DNA of 64,000 nt from Nitrospira sp. (GTDB taxonomy: Bacteria > Nitrospirota > Nitrospiria > Nitrospirales > Nitrospiraceae), in NCBI GenBank assembly GCA_036984305.1, contig BQWY01000001.1, forward strand, positions 3,307,501 to 3,371,500. Direction: 5' to 3'. Position numbers and translations under genes: made by a program. The notes beneath the pieces were generated by a model. That model saw nothing but the letters and a program-made list of their open reading frames with translations, was not told where the DNA came from and made no database searches. Positions 25,843-35,871 of this stretch are shown in pieces (positions within the stretch are counted from its first letter, which is position 1; the number at the start of each line of letters is the position of its first letter).

Positions 25843-26547
25843 TTAAGAAAGCAGGAATCCGCGAAGCTGCTGAGCGAGGGCGGGACCAATTCCCGATTCC
25901 TCGTGCTTGAAATAGATGAAGGTCTCCCGCCACCCTGCCTTGTGTTGCGTGACGTCCTCCGCCCACTTCCTGAGGTTTTCATCCGTGTAGCCTTCATCGC
26001 GCAGACGGAGGTATCCAAAATCGGCGGTTGTGACGACCGGGGTCGTGCCTTTTTCGCTGTCGACGACACAGAGGGCTACATTCCGGGTCTTGAGCAGCGC
26101 GTAGACCTCATCGTCAAACCACGACTCATGGCGAAACTCGAAAGCGGTGCGGACGCCGGCCGGCAGAAGGCCCAGGACGTCTCCCAGCCGATCCAGATCC
26201 TTGCGAAGGTACGGGGGCAGCTGAAACAGGACCGGGCCGAGCTTGGGCCCAAGAGCCTGGGCCGTATCGAGGAAGTAGCGGAGCGGATCACCGACATCCT
26301 TGAGACGCGCGTCGTGCGTGATGCGCTTGGACGCCTTGAGGGCGAATGCAAATCCGTCCGGCGTCTCGGCGCTCCAATTGCCGATGATTTTGGCGGTCGG
26401 CATTCGGTAAAAGGTGTAATTGACCTCGACGGTGGAGAATCGCCCGGCATAATAGGGAAGCATTTTGGCGGTCGGGAATTTCTCGGGGTAAAAGTTCCCC
26501 CGCCACTCCGGATAATTGTACCCTGACGTGCCGACCCAAATCGCCAC
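25843..26547 (-). CDS. DUF72 (YecE-like) protein
   Basis: A 234-residue TIM-barrel-like protein of the DUF72/YecE family. Family features: VGTSGYNYPEWRGNFYP at the N terminus, FSTVEVNYTFYRMP, FALKASKRITH in the middle and a C-terminal YFKHEESGIGPALA segment. The function of the family is unknown despite structures. GTG at 26547 is preceded by GGGGAG. It lies 49 bp from the next VOC gene on the same strand. Confidence 0.9.
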   Translation of the reverse strand: MAIWVGTSGYNYPEWRGNFYPEKFPTAKMLPYYAGRFSTVEVNYTFYRMPTAKIIGNWSAETPDGFAFALKASKRITHDARLKDVGDPLRYFLDTAQALGPKLGPVLFQLPPYLRKDLDRLGDVLGLLPAGVRTAFEFRHESWFDDEVYALLKTRNVALCVVDSEKGTTPVVTTADFGYLRLRDEGYTDENLRKWAEDVTQHKAGWRETFIYFKHEESGIGPALAQQLRGFLLS

Positions 26548-26686
26548 GACTCATCTCCCCACGTTTGCATATATCACCAAATCTTACGCGCTAACGCCAG
26601 CCCTCCTCATGACCGTATGAGCCGGTGGGACGGGTTCGCTGCCCACTCTCTCTGCCACATAACGGAATGAATGACTTCAACGAGCT

Positions 26687-26974
26687 TCACGAGTCAGTAT
26701 CGGGGCCCGAGCCGGTGATACCCTCGACGATGGTCCTGTTACAGCATCCGATCGTGGTCAGGGCAGCACCTTCCTGCCACATGCGCCGTAGGAGTTCCGT
26801 GCCCATCTCCTCTATGAAGGTGACGCCGGACAAGTCCACTGTATACGCGCCCTTATCGGATGGCCGAACGTTTTTCCAAACGCGTTCGAGTTCTGTTACC
26901 CACGGCCCTGCCAATCGGCCTTCCAATATCAGTTGTATGGAATCTTGATCCCACTGAGCGGTGATCTTCAACAT
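26687..26974 (-). CDS. STAS-domain protein
   Basis: A 95-residue single STAS domain (LKITAQWDQDSIQLILEGRL, then VDLSGVTFIEEMGTELLRRM). STAS domains act in partner-switching or as ligand-binding modules; the canonical anti-anti-sigma phosphorylation Ser is not obvious (Thr or Glu at the DLSGVTFIEEMG position). It starts with ATG 26974 and AAGGAG upstream. It is 41 bp downstream of the RND permease gene on the same strand, so it may be part of that operon and act in its regulation. Confidence 0.85.
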   Translation of the reverse strand: MLKITAQWDQDSIQLILEGRLAGPWVTELERVWKNVRPSDKGAYTVDLSGVTFIEEMGTELLRRMWQEGAALTTIGCCNRTIVEGITGSGPDTDS

Positions 26975-27015
26975 GCTCCTTACCCCGCGAATGGCCCGGC
27001 GCGACGCCGATAGAG

Positions 27016-30000
27016 TCAGGCCTTTGCTCCAGCCGCGATCAGCCCGTCTTGTGAGACCTCCTCATCATGGACCGCCGGGAGACGGTGCTGGGCTGCTATC
27101 AGCGAATAGAACACGGGGACGATGAATAAGGTAAACAAGGTCCCTACGGTCATCCCAGAAACCAACACGATTCCGATACTGTTGCGGGCCGCAGCCCCAG
27201 GCCCGGATGCCAGCACTAATGGAAGATGTCCGAATACCGTAGCCGCGGACGTCATCAGCACCGGCCGCAATCTGGTTAACGCTGCCTCGCGGACCGCTGC
27301 CGCTCGCGTAAGACCGCCGGTCTGCAACTGGTTCGCAAACTCAACGATCAGAATGCCGTTCTTCGCGATCAGCCCCACGAGGGTGATCAGCCCCACCTGC
27401 GAATAGATGTTGATGGTGGTGAGATCCAGAAAGCTGAACACGAGCGCCCCGGAAATCGCGAGCGGAACCGACCCCAACAACACGATGAGCGGATCGCGAA
27501 AGCTCTGGAACTGTGCCGCCAGCACCAAATAAATCAGCAAGACCGCGAAGCCGAGGGTCACCGTCAGCGCCGCCCCTTCAAGACGGAGTTGACGCGACTC
27601 ACCCGCGTAGTCGAGCACCACCCGGGGCCCACCCGCCGCCGCGGCAGCCGCTTCGAGCACCCGCAACCCCTCTTCCTTGGTGACACCGGGCTTCACGCCG
27701 CCGAAAATCCGTACGGCGTTACGCTGTTGGAACCGATTCAAGGTACGCGGTGCGGCACTCGACTCGATGTGCGTGAACGTCGACACCGGCACGAGCTGAC
27801 CACCGGGAGTTTTGATCTTGAGGTCGAGCAAGGGATCGAGCGTAGCCCGGTCCTCGTCCCCAAGCTGTGGAATCACTTTGTAGCTCCGGTCGAAAAAGTT
27901 GAACCGGTTCACATATGCCCCACCGAGCATCGTTCCCAGCTCCCGGCCGACTCCCGCCAGATCGAGCCCCAGATCCGCCAACCGCTCTCGGTCCAACACC
28001 ACGCGGGCCTCTGGGAGATCAATCTTGAGATCCGTGTCCACATACAAAAACTTGCCGCTCTTCCATCCGGCAGCCAGCACAGAGGCGGTGGTTTCGAGCA
28101 TTTGATCGGCTGGCGTCTCGCTCTGCAGCACCAGCTCGACATCGTACTGGCCGGGCGTGGGCAGCGGGGGGTCTAGGCGCGGGAATACCCGCAACCCGGG
28201 CACCTGCGACACGGCGCCGTACACCTCGCCGTACATCTCCTCAGTGGACCGTGACCGCTCGTGCCAATCCTTGGCCACCAGGCCGCCGAATCCGCCCCAC
28301 GCCGTTGTCAGCGACCAGGTGAAATTGGTTTCCGGAAAGGCCCTGATCGCGCGCACCACCTGTAGCTGCTCGCGGTTGGTGGCAGCCAGCGTCGAATCCG
28401 GCGACGCTTCGAAGAACAAACTGATGTGGCTTTGATCCTCGACGGGAGCCAGCTCCTGGCGGGAATACAGATACAGCGGCCAGGCGACCACCATGATGAG
28501 GAACGCGGCCGCGACGATTCCGCCGCGCATACTCAGCGCGCCGTCGAGCAGCCTCGCGTAGGCGTCGCGCACTCGCCCGAATCCGTGATTGACCAGCCTG
28601 GTCAATCGGCTTTCCTTCCCCTGCGGGTCCACGAATCGCGAGCTCATGACGGGGGACAGCGTCACGGCGACGAGACCGGATAGTACTACCGCAACCGCCA
28701 GCGTCAGCGCGAACTCCAGAAACAACGAGCCAGTCAGGCCGCCCTGAAACCCGATCGGCGTATACACCGTGGCCAGCGTGATCGTCATCGCGATGATCGG
28801 ACCCATCAGCTCCCGGGCACCGATCAAGGCGGCCTCGATCCGTGATCGACCCGCGCGCACGTGGCGCTCCACGTTCTCGACGACGACAATGGCGTCATCC
28901 ACGACCAACCCGACGGACAACACGATCGCGAGCAACGTCAGAAGATTGAGACTGAACCCGAACGCATACAGAAAGATCGCGGCCCCGATCAGCGAAACGG
29001 GCATCGCCACAAGCGGCACCAAGGCCGTGCGCATCGAGCCCATGAACAGGAACACCACCAACGCCACGATCAAGACGGTCTCCGACAGCGTCTTGGTGAT
29101 CTCCGCTAACGCGTTCCGCATGAACATGGTGCCGTCCCAGACAAGACGCATGTCGATATCCGGCGGCAGGGTCGGCCTGAGACGATCCATTTCGTCGCGC
29201 AGGCGTTGGGCCACTTCGATTTCGTTCGCACCCGGCACGGGCCAGATGCCGAGATAAACCCCCTCGGTATCGTTATACTTGGCCACCATGTCCGCTTCTT
29301 CGGCACCACGTTCAACCCGCGCCACGTCCCTGAGACGCACAATGGCGCCTCCCCGGTCGGAGACGATCAAATCCTCGAATTCCTCCGTCGAGCGCAAGTC
29401 CGTATTGGCGAGCAGATTGACCTGCACGAGGTTTCCCTTCGTCCGGCCGACCGCAGCCAGAAAATTGTTGCGTTGGAGGGCCGCCTGCACGTCACCCGGA
29501 GACAGATTCATGGCGGCCAGGCGATCGGGATCGATCCACACGCGCATGGCGAGCTGACGCCCCCCCTCGATAGTCACGCGCTGAACCCCCGCGAGCGTCG
29601 AGAATTGGGGCTGTAGCGTGCGCTGCAGCCAGTCGGTGACAGCTGGCACGCTCCGCTCGCTGGAGGTGAAGCTGAGGTAGAAGGAGGCATACGGCCGGTC
29701 CGCCCGTTGCACTTCGATCACGGGCGGCTCCGCTTCAGCCGGGAGTTCAGATCGCACTTGCTGCAGCCGCGCGGTGACTTCGGCAAGCGCCGCGGTGCTG
29801 CTGTGGTTGAGCTTGAGATGCACCGTCACCGTGCTGACCCCCGCACGACTGGTCGACTCGACATAATCAACGCCGGCGATGGCGGAGACGACCCGCTCAA
29901 TCGGCGTGCTCAGAAATCCCCGCACAGTCTCGGCACTCGCGCCGTAGTAGACCGTGGTGATCACCACCGAGGAGCTTTCGAGCTTGGGATACTGCTGCAC

Positions 30001-30102
30001 CGGCAGGACCGAGAGCGCCCGCCACCCGGCCAGCACAATGACCAGGTTGACGACGACGGCCAGGACTGGATGCTTGATGAATATATCGGTAAACGAGCGC
30101 AT
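27016..30102 (-). CDS. RND (HAE1-type) efflux permease
   Basis: A 1,028-residue proton-driven inner-membrane efflux pump of the AcrB/MexB class. N-terminal TM, LPVQQYPKLESSSVVITTVY and PIERVVSAIAGVDY match the first repeat; the TM4 proton relay region is VVDDAIVVVENVERH; the second half restarts at about residue 500. Length is normal for the family. Substrate cannot be told. It is preceded 30 bp upstream by its membrane fusion protein. No TolC-like outer-membrane factor is in the window, so it must use one encoded elsewhere. ATG at 30102 follows GAGAGGA. Confidence 0.95.
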   Translation of the reverse strand: MRSFTDIFIKHPVLAVVVNLVIVLAGWRALSVLPVQQYPKLESSSVVITTVYYGASAETVRGFLSTPIERVVSAIAGVDYVESTSRAGVSTVTVHLKLNHSSTAALAEVTARLQQVRSELPAEAEPPVIEVQRADRPYASFYLSFTSSERSVPAVTDWLQRTLQPQFSTLAGVQRVTIEGGRQLAMRVWIDPDRLAAMNLSPGDVQAALQRNNFLAAVGRTKGNLVQVNLLANTDLRSTEEFEDLIVSDRGGAIVRLRDVARVERGAEEADMVAKYNDTEGVYLGIWPVPGANEIEVAQRLRDEMDRLRPTLPPDIDMRLVWDGTMFMRNALAEITKTLSETVLIVALVVFLFMGSMRTALVPLVAMPVSLIGAAIFLYAFGFSLNLLTLLAIVLSVGLVVDDAIVVVENVERHVRAGRSRIEAALIGARELMGPIIAMTITLATVYTPIGFQGGLTGSLFLEFALTLAVAVVLSGLVAVTLSPVMSSRFVDPQGKESRLTRLVNHGFGRVRDAYARLLDGALSMRGGIVAAAFLIMVVAWPLYLYSRQELAPVEDQSHISLFFEASPDSTLAATNREQLQVVRAIRAFPETNFTWSLTTAWGGFGGLVAKDWHERSRSTEEMYGEVYGAVSQVPGLRVFPRLDPPLPTPGQYDVELVLQSETPADQMLETTASVLAAGWKSGKFLYVDTDLKIDLPEARVVLDRERLADLGLDLAGVGRELGTMLGGAYVNRFNFFDRSYKVIPQLGDEDRATLDPLLDLKIKTPGGQLVPVSTFTHIESSAAPRTLNRFQQRNAVRIFGGVKPGVTKEEGLRVLEAAAAAAGGPRVVLDYAGESRQLRLEGAALTVTLGFAVLLIYLVLAAQFQSFRDPLIVLLGSVPLAISGALVFSFLDLTTINIYSQVGLITLVGLIAKNGILIVEFANQLQTGGLTRAAAVREAALTRLRPVLMTSAATVFGHLPLVLASGPGAAARNSIGIVLVSGMTVGTLFTLFIVPVFYSLIAAQHRLPAVHDEEVSQDGLIAAGAKA

Positions 30103-30132
30103 GCGACGGTCCTCTCTCGTGAACGTGTCCCT

Positions 30133-31251
30133 TCAATGCCGGGTCATCACCTGAGCCAGGTCCGAGTTCTCGCCACTGTCCTTCACCAGTACGGCCTCCC
30201 GCAGCTTGAAGGAGCCCGACGCCGCGATGCGTTCGCCCGGGGCGAGACCGGCATGGATGACCATCTCGTCACCCACCATCGCTCCGCTCTCGACCGCCCG
30301 AACATGCGCCCGATCGCGTCCCTCTGCGTCCGGACTGACGACGAACACTTGATCGCCCCCTGGCCCCTTGCGCACCGCACTGACAGGTACCGCCACAGCT
30401 TTCCGCGAGGCGCCGACCGACACGCGAACCCGCACCGAACTGCCCGGTGCGACGACGGCCGCGGCACGGTCGAGCTTGGCTCTGACGATGGCATTGCGCG
30501 TCGCGGGATCCACACGGGCATCGAGTGCGACGATTATGGCCGTTAATGGCGACCCGACGCCGGGAGGGAACACGTCCACCGGCTGGCCCTCATGCAGTGC
30601 TACGGCGACCTGCTGCGTGACCGAGAAATCCACGTGTGCGGCGTCGTCCACTCCTTGGAGCGTCGTAAGCGCCGTGCCTTCGTTGAGGTATTGGCCTGGA
30701 TGCACATCTGCAATGCCCACGCGAGCGCGAAACGGCGCGCGGATGGTCTTTCGTTCGATGATCGCCTTGATGCGAGCGATTTGAGCCTTCCCCACATCGA
30801 GGTCGGCCCGTGCGCGGTCGACCTCTTCCTGCGCGGCAGCCAGATCTTGGCTCAAGTGCCGGCGACGATCGAACACCGTCCTCGCAAGAGCCACTTGCGC
30901 CTCCTGCGCCTTCAGTTCGGCTTCCTCCACCGCCACATCGAGCGCCACGAGGATGGTTCCCGCCTCGACGATGTGTCCGGGCATCAGTCTGACCTGGCGA
31001 ACCGTCCCCGGCAGCTCATTCCGCAGAGTGATCGACCGTAACGCCAGAACGGTGCCGATCGAGGTCGTAGTCGGCCGATGGTCCAGCTCCCGTACCGATG
31101 CGACGGTCACCACCTCGATCGGTTCCGGCTGGTTTGTCGACGAGGCCTCGTTGCTTTGCAAAGTCTCATACTTCCAGGCCGCCAGCGAGAGGCCGGTCAG
31201 GAGGACCACGGTCAATAGCAGCATCGATTTGATCCAATCACGACGAATCAT
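30133..31251 (-). CDS. RND efflux periplasmic adaptor (membrane fusion protein)
   Basis: A 372-residue HlyD/AcrA-like adaptor. One N-terminal TM anchor (IKSMLLLTVVLLTGLSLAAW), barrel-sandwich halves around RQVRLMPGHIVEAGTILVALD and APFRARVGIADVHPGQYLNEG, with an alpha-hairpin of about 70 residues between, and beta-barrel and membrane-proximal domains behind. It works with the permease at 27016. ATG at 31251 has GGAGG 8 bp upstream; a GTG at 31260 is a weaker start. Confidence 0.93.
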   Translation of the reverse strand: MIRRDWIKSMLLLTVVLLTGLSLAAWKYETLQSNEASSTNQPEPIEVVTVASVRELDHRPTTTSIGTVLALRSITLRNELPGTVRQVRLMPGHIVEAGTILVALDVAVEEAELKAQEAQVALARTVFDRRRHLSQDLAAAQEEVDRARADLDVGKAQIARIKAIIERKTIRAPFRARVGIADVHPGQYLNEGTALTTLQGVDDAAHVDFSVTQQVAVALHEGQPVDVFPPGVGSPLTAIIVALDARVDPATRNAIVRAKLDRAAAVVAPGSSVRVRVSVGASRKAVAVPVSAVRKGPGGDQVFVVSPDAEGRDRAHVRAVESGAMVGDEMVIHAGLAPGERIAASGSFKLREAVLVKDSGENSDLAQVMTRH

Positions 31252-31584
31252 GTCTGACACCTCCGAACGGTTATCGAGGCCAATGCCCCGTTACCTCGCA
31301 ATCATCGGTCCAGTACGTGCAGAAGGGCATCACCGTTCATAAGTAAGCAATGTCGTTACAAGAATTTTCCCTAGACGCCATCGAGATGGAGCGATACCCA
31401 TTCCAGCCGAGCCATCCTGCCTGCCGTGAGTTCGGCAGTTGCCGACATGTCGGCGACCTTCTGAAGCAGACGGATCGCGCACAAGATGGTTCGAGGCAGG
31501 GAACGTGTAGGCAAGCAGCGCCTGAGGGAAATAGCACCTACGCAGGCTGGTGGGCCGGGCGGGAATTGGAAGGCCCTTGGAGAG
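31252..31584. other. Intergenic region between pump operon and DedA gene
   Basis: A 333-bp gap in front of the adaptor gene. It should hold the pump promoter. A frame on the minus strand (31371-31790) ends in plausible residues but overlaps the DedA gene and has no start; I found no convincing gene or regulator site. Confidence 0.4.
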
Positions 31585-32541
31585 TTACACGGTGGCGAAA
31601 CTGCTTTCGGCGATCTCCGACCCGCTCGTATGCTTCTCGGCCACGGAGCGCCATGCCTCGATCCCGCCGGCAAGCACCCGCACCCGGGCGAGTCCCTTTC
31701 GTTGCAAGACCAACGCGGCGTGTGCACCCGCCGCATCCGCGGGGCATCCGCAATAGATGACAAGGTCGCGATCATGGGGAAGTTCGGCATAGCGATGCGT
31801 CAGGTCGTCGATTGACAGCCGGATTGCCTGCGGGATCGCCGGGGTCTCCGTGTCGCTTGAAAGCTGGCGAACATCGATCAGCGTCAGAGGTTCGCCGTCC
31901 GCGAATCGGGTCCAGAGCTCATCGGCGCTAATACGAGACACACCGTTGAGTTGGCTGCGACGGACCAGCGCTTTATAGGCTATGTACGATACAGCCAGGG
32001 CGAGTAATCCGCTCGTGACAATTGGCGCGGCCGCTTCGACGGACGCGTACATCTCCTCGATCTGCTCGGTGAAGGCATAGCCGATTCCAAGACCAGACCC
32101 CGTCCACAGGAATGCTCCAACCCCGTCATAAAGCAAGAACCGGAGCAGCCCGAATCCCACGATGCCAGCCAGCGGAGGAGCAATGGTGCTCAAGCCCGGT
32201 AGAAATTTCGCGAGCACCAGAGAACGCGCTCCATGCGTGACGAAGAACGCCTCGGTGCGTCTGACACAGGACGTCGGTTCCAGCGAAATGCGGCACAGCC
32301 AATCGAGGACCGGACGCCCCTTTCTTCGGCCCAACTCGTACCACAGGCCGTCGGCCAATAAGGATGAGCAGAGCGTCAGTGCCACGGCCACCCAGGGATT
32401 GAGGTAGCCCGCGCCAGCCAGTGCCCCCGCGGCCACAAGCAATGGAAACGCAGGAAGGGGCAGACCCACTTGCTCGGCAAATACGACAGCCATGAGGACC
32501 GCCACGCCGTATTCGATCAAAAAGTGCTGAATGTCGCTCAT
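31585..32541 (-). CDS. DedA-family membrane protein fused to a rhodanese domain
   Basis: A 318-residue fusion. Residues 1-200 are DedA/SNARE-associated: FAEQVGLPLPAFPLLVAAGA near the start, then KFLPGLSTIAPPLAG and several TM helices. Residues about 205-310 are a rhodanese domain with the catalytic-loop Cys in IYCGCPADA and the opening LIDVRQLSSD. DedA proteins act in undecaprenyl phosphate flipping or membrane homeostasis; rhodaneses transfer sulfur or detoxify sulfur compounds. The fusion ties the two but its exact role is unknown. ATG at 32541; upstream ribosome site weak. Confidence 0.9.
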   Translation of the reverse strand: MSDIQHFLIEYGVAVLMAVVFAEQVGLPLPAFPLLVAAGALAGAGYLNPWVAVALTLCSSLLADGLWYELGRRKGRPVLDWLCRISLEPTSCVRRTEAFFVTHGARSLVLAKFLPGLSTIAPPLAGIVGFGLLRFLLYDGVGAFLWTGSGLGIGYAFTEQIEEMYASVEAAAPIVTSGLLALAVSYIAYKALVRRSQLNGVSRISADELWTRFADGEPLTLIDVRQLSSDTETPAIPQAIRLSIDDLTHRYAELPHDRDLVIYCGCPADAAGAHAALVLQRKGLARVRVLAGGIEAWRSVAEKHTSGSEIAESSFATV

Positions 32542-32669
32542 ATGTTATCGTCGAAATCAGACGGCCCCCGACGGGTCGTTGCTTTCGCTGGTACCTTTTC
32601 TTACGGTCAATCGATCTGCGACTCGCAAGAAAGTCGCCGCTTCCATCCCCCCGCATAAGCAGATTGCGC

Positions 32670-32981
32670 TTAGGCTGAACTTCCTGCCGAGACACCTGTG
32701 GCTGAACGGACAGATCCCTGGTCACGCGCATGAATAGAATCAAGGTGATAGCGAATCGGCTGCCGTTGAACCCGCCCCTTACGTGAGAGCAGGCGGATTT
32801 CCTCAATCAGATCTCCACAGGCCTGACACGTCCACGCCCTGATCGCCAAGGACCCGCTGGCATCCGTGGCGATTCGGATGGAGTCCCCCACCGGGGCAAC
32901 CAAACGATGACGACACTGCGATCGGACTGTCGTGTGGTTGTGCAAAACTGCGGTTTCAAACACTCGCTTCGCTGTGGTCAT
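32670..32981 (-). CDS. Small protein with a CxxC motif, unknown function
   Basis: A 103-residue cytosolic protein. The middle holds WTCQACGDLIEEIRLL, a single zinc-ribbon-like CxxC; a second Cys pair is absent, though a further Cys and His lie near residue 23 (SQCRHRLV). ATG at 32981 has GGAGGAGG upstream; the 56 upstream codons of the frame are rejected. It lies between the DedA-rhodanese gene and the sigma-54 activator, same strand. Confidence 0.65.
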   Translation of the reverse strand: MTTAKRVFETAVLHNHTTVRSQCRHRLVAPVGDSIRIATDASGSLAIRAWTCQACGDLIEEIRLLSRKGRVQRQPIRYHLDSIHARDQGSVRSATGVSAGSSA

Positions 32982-33198
32982 GCTGCCTCCTCCTCTGTCC
33001 CTCGAGTGAGCGTCGCTTTTCACGTGACGATCGTTGGACAAAGCACACCTCGTTCCACAAAAGGGCCGAGGCAAGCTACTGACGCAACTGATTGATTGAC
33101 AAGGTCGATGGGGCGACGACGGGAGGATCGAACATGGATGGGAGCCCAAAAGGACGAACCAAACCGCCGAAATATCGGCGCTTGCCGAATGTTCGGCA

Positions 33199-35787
33199 TT
33201 ATCGTGGGCGGCTGATACCGAGCCTCTGCATCTTTGATTGCAGAGTCGTACGCTTCATGCCCAGACGGGCCGCGGCCCCATTGACGCCACCGATGATCCA
33301 GGCGGTCTCGCGGAGGACTTTCAGAATATGGTCCCGCTCCGCGTCCTCAAGGGTCGCGGCAGCGCCGTTGTGATTCGCAGGCATCCGCTTCAACTCAGCC
33401 AGCGGCACGAAAAGTTCCGAACCCGATGAGAGGATGACCGCCCGCTCCATGAAATTCTCCAGTTCCCGCACGTTGCCGGGCCAGGGATACTGCTGCAAGG
33501 CTTTCATGGCTTCGGACGGAATCGTTTCAATCGACTTCTTCATCCGTTGGGCGAATTTCTGGGCGAAATGCCTGACCAACAGCGGGATATCGTCTACTCG
33601 TTCCCGTAGCGATGGGACGGTGATCGGGAAAACCTTCAGCCGGTAGTACAGATCGCCGCGGAACGTGTGTTCGTTCACCATCGATTCTAAATCGCGATTG
33701 GTCGCGGCAACCACCCGCACGTTGACCCGCATCGTTCTCGTCCCGCCCAATCGCTCGAACTCCTGCTCCTGCAGAACTCGAAGCAGCTTCACCTGCAGTT
33801 CCAGGGGGATTTCCCCCACCTCATCGAGAAAAATCGTTCCCCCGTCCGCCAATTCGAACCGACCGATCTTCGTAGCGATGGCGCCGGTGAACGCGCCTCG
33901 CTCGTGGCCGAACAGTTCGCTTTCCAACAAGCCGGTGGGGATGGCGGCGCAGTTCAGCTTGACGAACGTCCGCTCGCGTCGATCGCTCAACTTGTGGAGC
34001 GCCCGCGCAATCAACTCCTTGCCGCTGCCGGTTTCCCCCAATATCAGAACCGTGGAATCCGTCTTGGCGACGGTCTGCACTTGTCTCAGCACGCCACGAA
34101 TAGCCGGCCCCTCTCCGATGATTTCCTCGAAGTTGTGCTCGGTCTGGATCTCTTCTTCGAGATACAACTTTTCTTTCGCGAGCTTGTCCTTCAGCACGGC
34201 GATCTGCTTGTAGGCGACCGCGTTCTCGACGGCGAGGGTGATCTGTTGGGCGACCTGGCTCAGCAGCTCGACGTCTTCCGGGGTGAATCCAGTCTCCTGC
34301 CGCCGTCCGACGTTCAGGACGCCAAGCGCCCGATTGTGCGACAGGAGGGGCACGCTGCAGAAGGATTTCACGCCCCTCTCCAGCAGGTCGCGGGCGCAAG
34401 CCGAAATGTCCGACTTGTCTTGAAAGTCCCTTTCCAGGAACACCGCCGGCTTTCTCGTCTCGATCGCCACACAGGACGGTGACCATGCCACGGACTCGTT
34501 TCGTCCTCGCTCGACAAAACTCTCATTCCTGGAAAAGTCCAAGACATGAATACGCCATTCGCCGGCTTCGTCATCGCAGAGCAGCAAACTCGACCCATCG
34601 TGCTGAATCACCCTTCGCAAACACGCACTGACGGCGGCAAAGAGGTCGTCGAGGTCCAAATGAGCAACCACGGCATTGTTCACTTCCAACAAGAGGCGCT
34701 GTCGGTCCCGCTCGCGCTCCAATTGCTGCTGAGCCAACTGTGCGCTTTCCGTGTGCAACACGTTGTCCACGGCGACGGCTACCTGGCTGGCCACCTGCTG
34801 CATGAAGCTGATCTCGCCGGGTTGGTAGCGTCTTCGCTCCATGCTGCCGAAACCCATCGCGCCGAGTCGTCGGTGCGCCGTCGTGAGCGGCACCACGCAG
34901 AACGATTGCACGCCGTTTTCACGGAACATGGTCATCAACTTCTGGAAACGGCACTCATCATTCACGTCATCGACCACCAACGGGACTTGAGTCCTCCACA
35001 CCAATCCGCCCGGCGACTCATCAACGGGCGTTTCCAGGCCTGGCTCGATCGTGGCGGGTTCCGAGGTCACCAGCAACCAGAGCCGCATGACATCCCGGGC
35101 AGGATCGTGCAACACGGCATTGATAAAATCAAACGGGACGACCTGTGGAAGCCGCTTCGCCAGATCCCTCAGCAACAGATTGACGTCGCGCTGCGCCGCA
35201 ATGGACTCGGACACTTCGAGGAGGAGCCGCAGTCGATCGCGATCGCGGGTCAGCTCATGATGATGGAGGACGTTGTCCACCGCCGCAGCGATCTGGGTGC
35301 CCACATGGCAGAGGAACTCCATATCCGCCTCGCCATAGGCCCCCCTTTGCAGGCTGGAGAATCCCATGGCGCCCAGGCGTCGGACTGCCGTCGTGAGAGG
35401 AACGAAACAAAAGGACTGGACTCCGTCCATCTGCATGCGCTGGATGACGGACGGCCAGCGAGTTTCTTCCGCGAGATCGGTGACCAGCAGAGGGCGCTGC
35501 GTCTGCCACACGAGTCCGGCCGGTGTTTCATCTACGGTTTCCTCGTGTCCACCTACAAGTTTCGCCGGAATGTTGGCCTGCACGGTATGTAACCGCATCA
35601 CCTGGCGCTCGGGATCGTGCAGGGATAGTCCGACGAAATTGACGTGCACCACGCGGGGAAGCCGACGGGCGAGATCCTGGAACAAATCGTGGAGATCACG
35701 ATGGGACGAGATGGCCTCGCAGACTTCGAGCAGGGTGAGATACTGCTCCGCCATCGTATCGCAGGGTGAGGCGGAAATCGGTTCCAT
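33199..35787 (-). CDS. Sigma-54-dependent activator with three GAF domains
   Basis: An 862-residue bacterial enhancer-binding protein of FhlA/NorR style. Three GAF domains span about 15-165, 190-345 and 375-535; each has VPLTTA or VPLLSH-type strands. The AAA+ domain (about 550-790) has Walker A GETGSGKE, the sigma-54 contact loop GAFTGA, Walker B GGTIFLDEVGE and arginine fingers around LYYRLKVFPI. The last 50 residues are a Fis-type HTH (GGVNGAAARLGMKRTTLQSK). GAF inputs may sense small molecules or gases; the ligand is unknown. No clear sigma-54 target was found nearby. ATG at 35787; ATG at 35754 is an alternative start. Confidence 0.93.
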   Translation of the reverse strand: MEPISASPCDTMAEQYLTLLEVCEAISSHRDLHDLFQDLARRLPRVVHVNFVGLSLHDPERQVMRLHTVQANIPAKLVGGHEETVDETPAGLVWQTQRPLLVTDLAEETRWPSVIQRMQMDGVQSFCFVPLTTAVRRLGAMGFSSLQRGAYGEADMEFLCHVGTQIAAAVDNVLHHHELTRDRDRLRLLLEVSESIAAQRDVNLLLRDLAKRLPQVVPFDFINAVLHDPARDVMRLWLLVTSEPATIEPGLETPVDESPGGLVWRTQVPLVVDDVNDECRFQKLMTMFRENGVQSFCVVPLTTAHRRLGAMGFGSMERRRYQPGEISFMQQVASQVAVAVDNVLHTESAQLAQQQLERERDRQRLLLEVNNAVVAHLDLDDLFAAVSACLRRVIQHDGSSLLLCDDEAGEWRIHVLDFSRNESFVERGRNESVAWSPSCVAIETRKPAVFLERDFQDKSDISACARDLLERGVKSFCSVPLLSHNRALGVLNVGRRQETGFTPEDVELLSQVAQQITLAVENAVAYKQIAVLKDKLAKEKLYLEEEIQTEHNFEEIIGEGPAIRGVLRQVQTVAKTDSTVLILGETGSGKELIARALHKLSDRRERTFVKLNCAAIPTGLLESELFGHERGAFTGAIATKIGRFELADGGTIFLDEVGEIPLELQVKLLRVLQEQEFERLGGTRTMRVNVRVVAATNRDLESMVNEHTFRGDLYYRLKVFPITVPSLRERVDDIPLLVRHFAQKFAQRMKKSIETIPSEAMKALQQYPWPGNVRELENFMERAVILSSGSELFVPLAELKRMPANHNGAAATLEDAERDHILKVLRETAWIIGGVNGAAARLGMKRTTLQSKMQRLGISRPR

Positions 35788-35871
35788 AGCCGGTCAGTAT
35801 GATCTAATCTATGGCCGCGGCTCAAGAGGGTTGGCGTATCGCTTTAGATGGGTTGTTATTCCTCATGGATC

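Noticed and set aside
28769-29257. 162-codon plus-strand frame across the RND permease gene
   Set aside because: Antisense shadow of conserved TM regions of the pump; Thr/Asn/Ile-rich composition unlike a real protein.
31371-31790. Minus-strand frame whose last 35 residues look protein-like (VADMSATAELTAGRMARLEW)
   Set aside because: It overlaps the start region of DedA-rhodanese coding sequence in another frame and lacks a start; the tail may be a decayed gene but I cannot support it.
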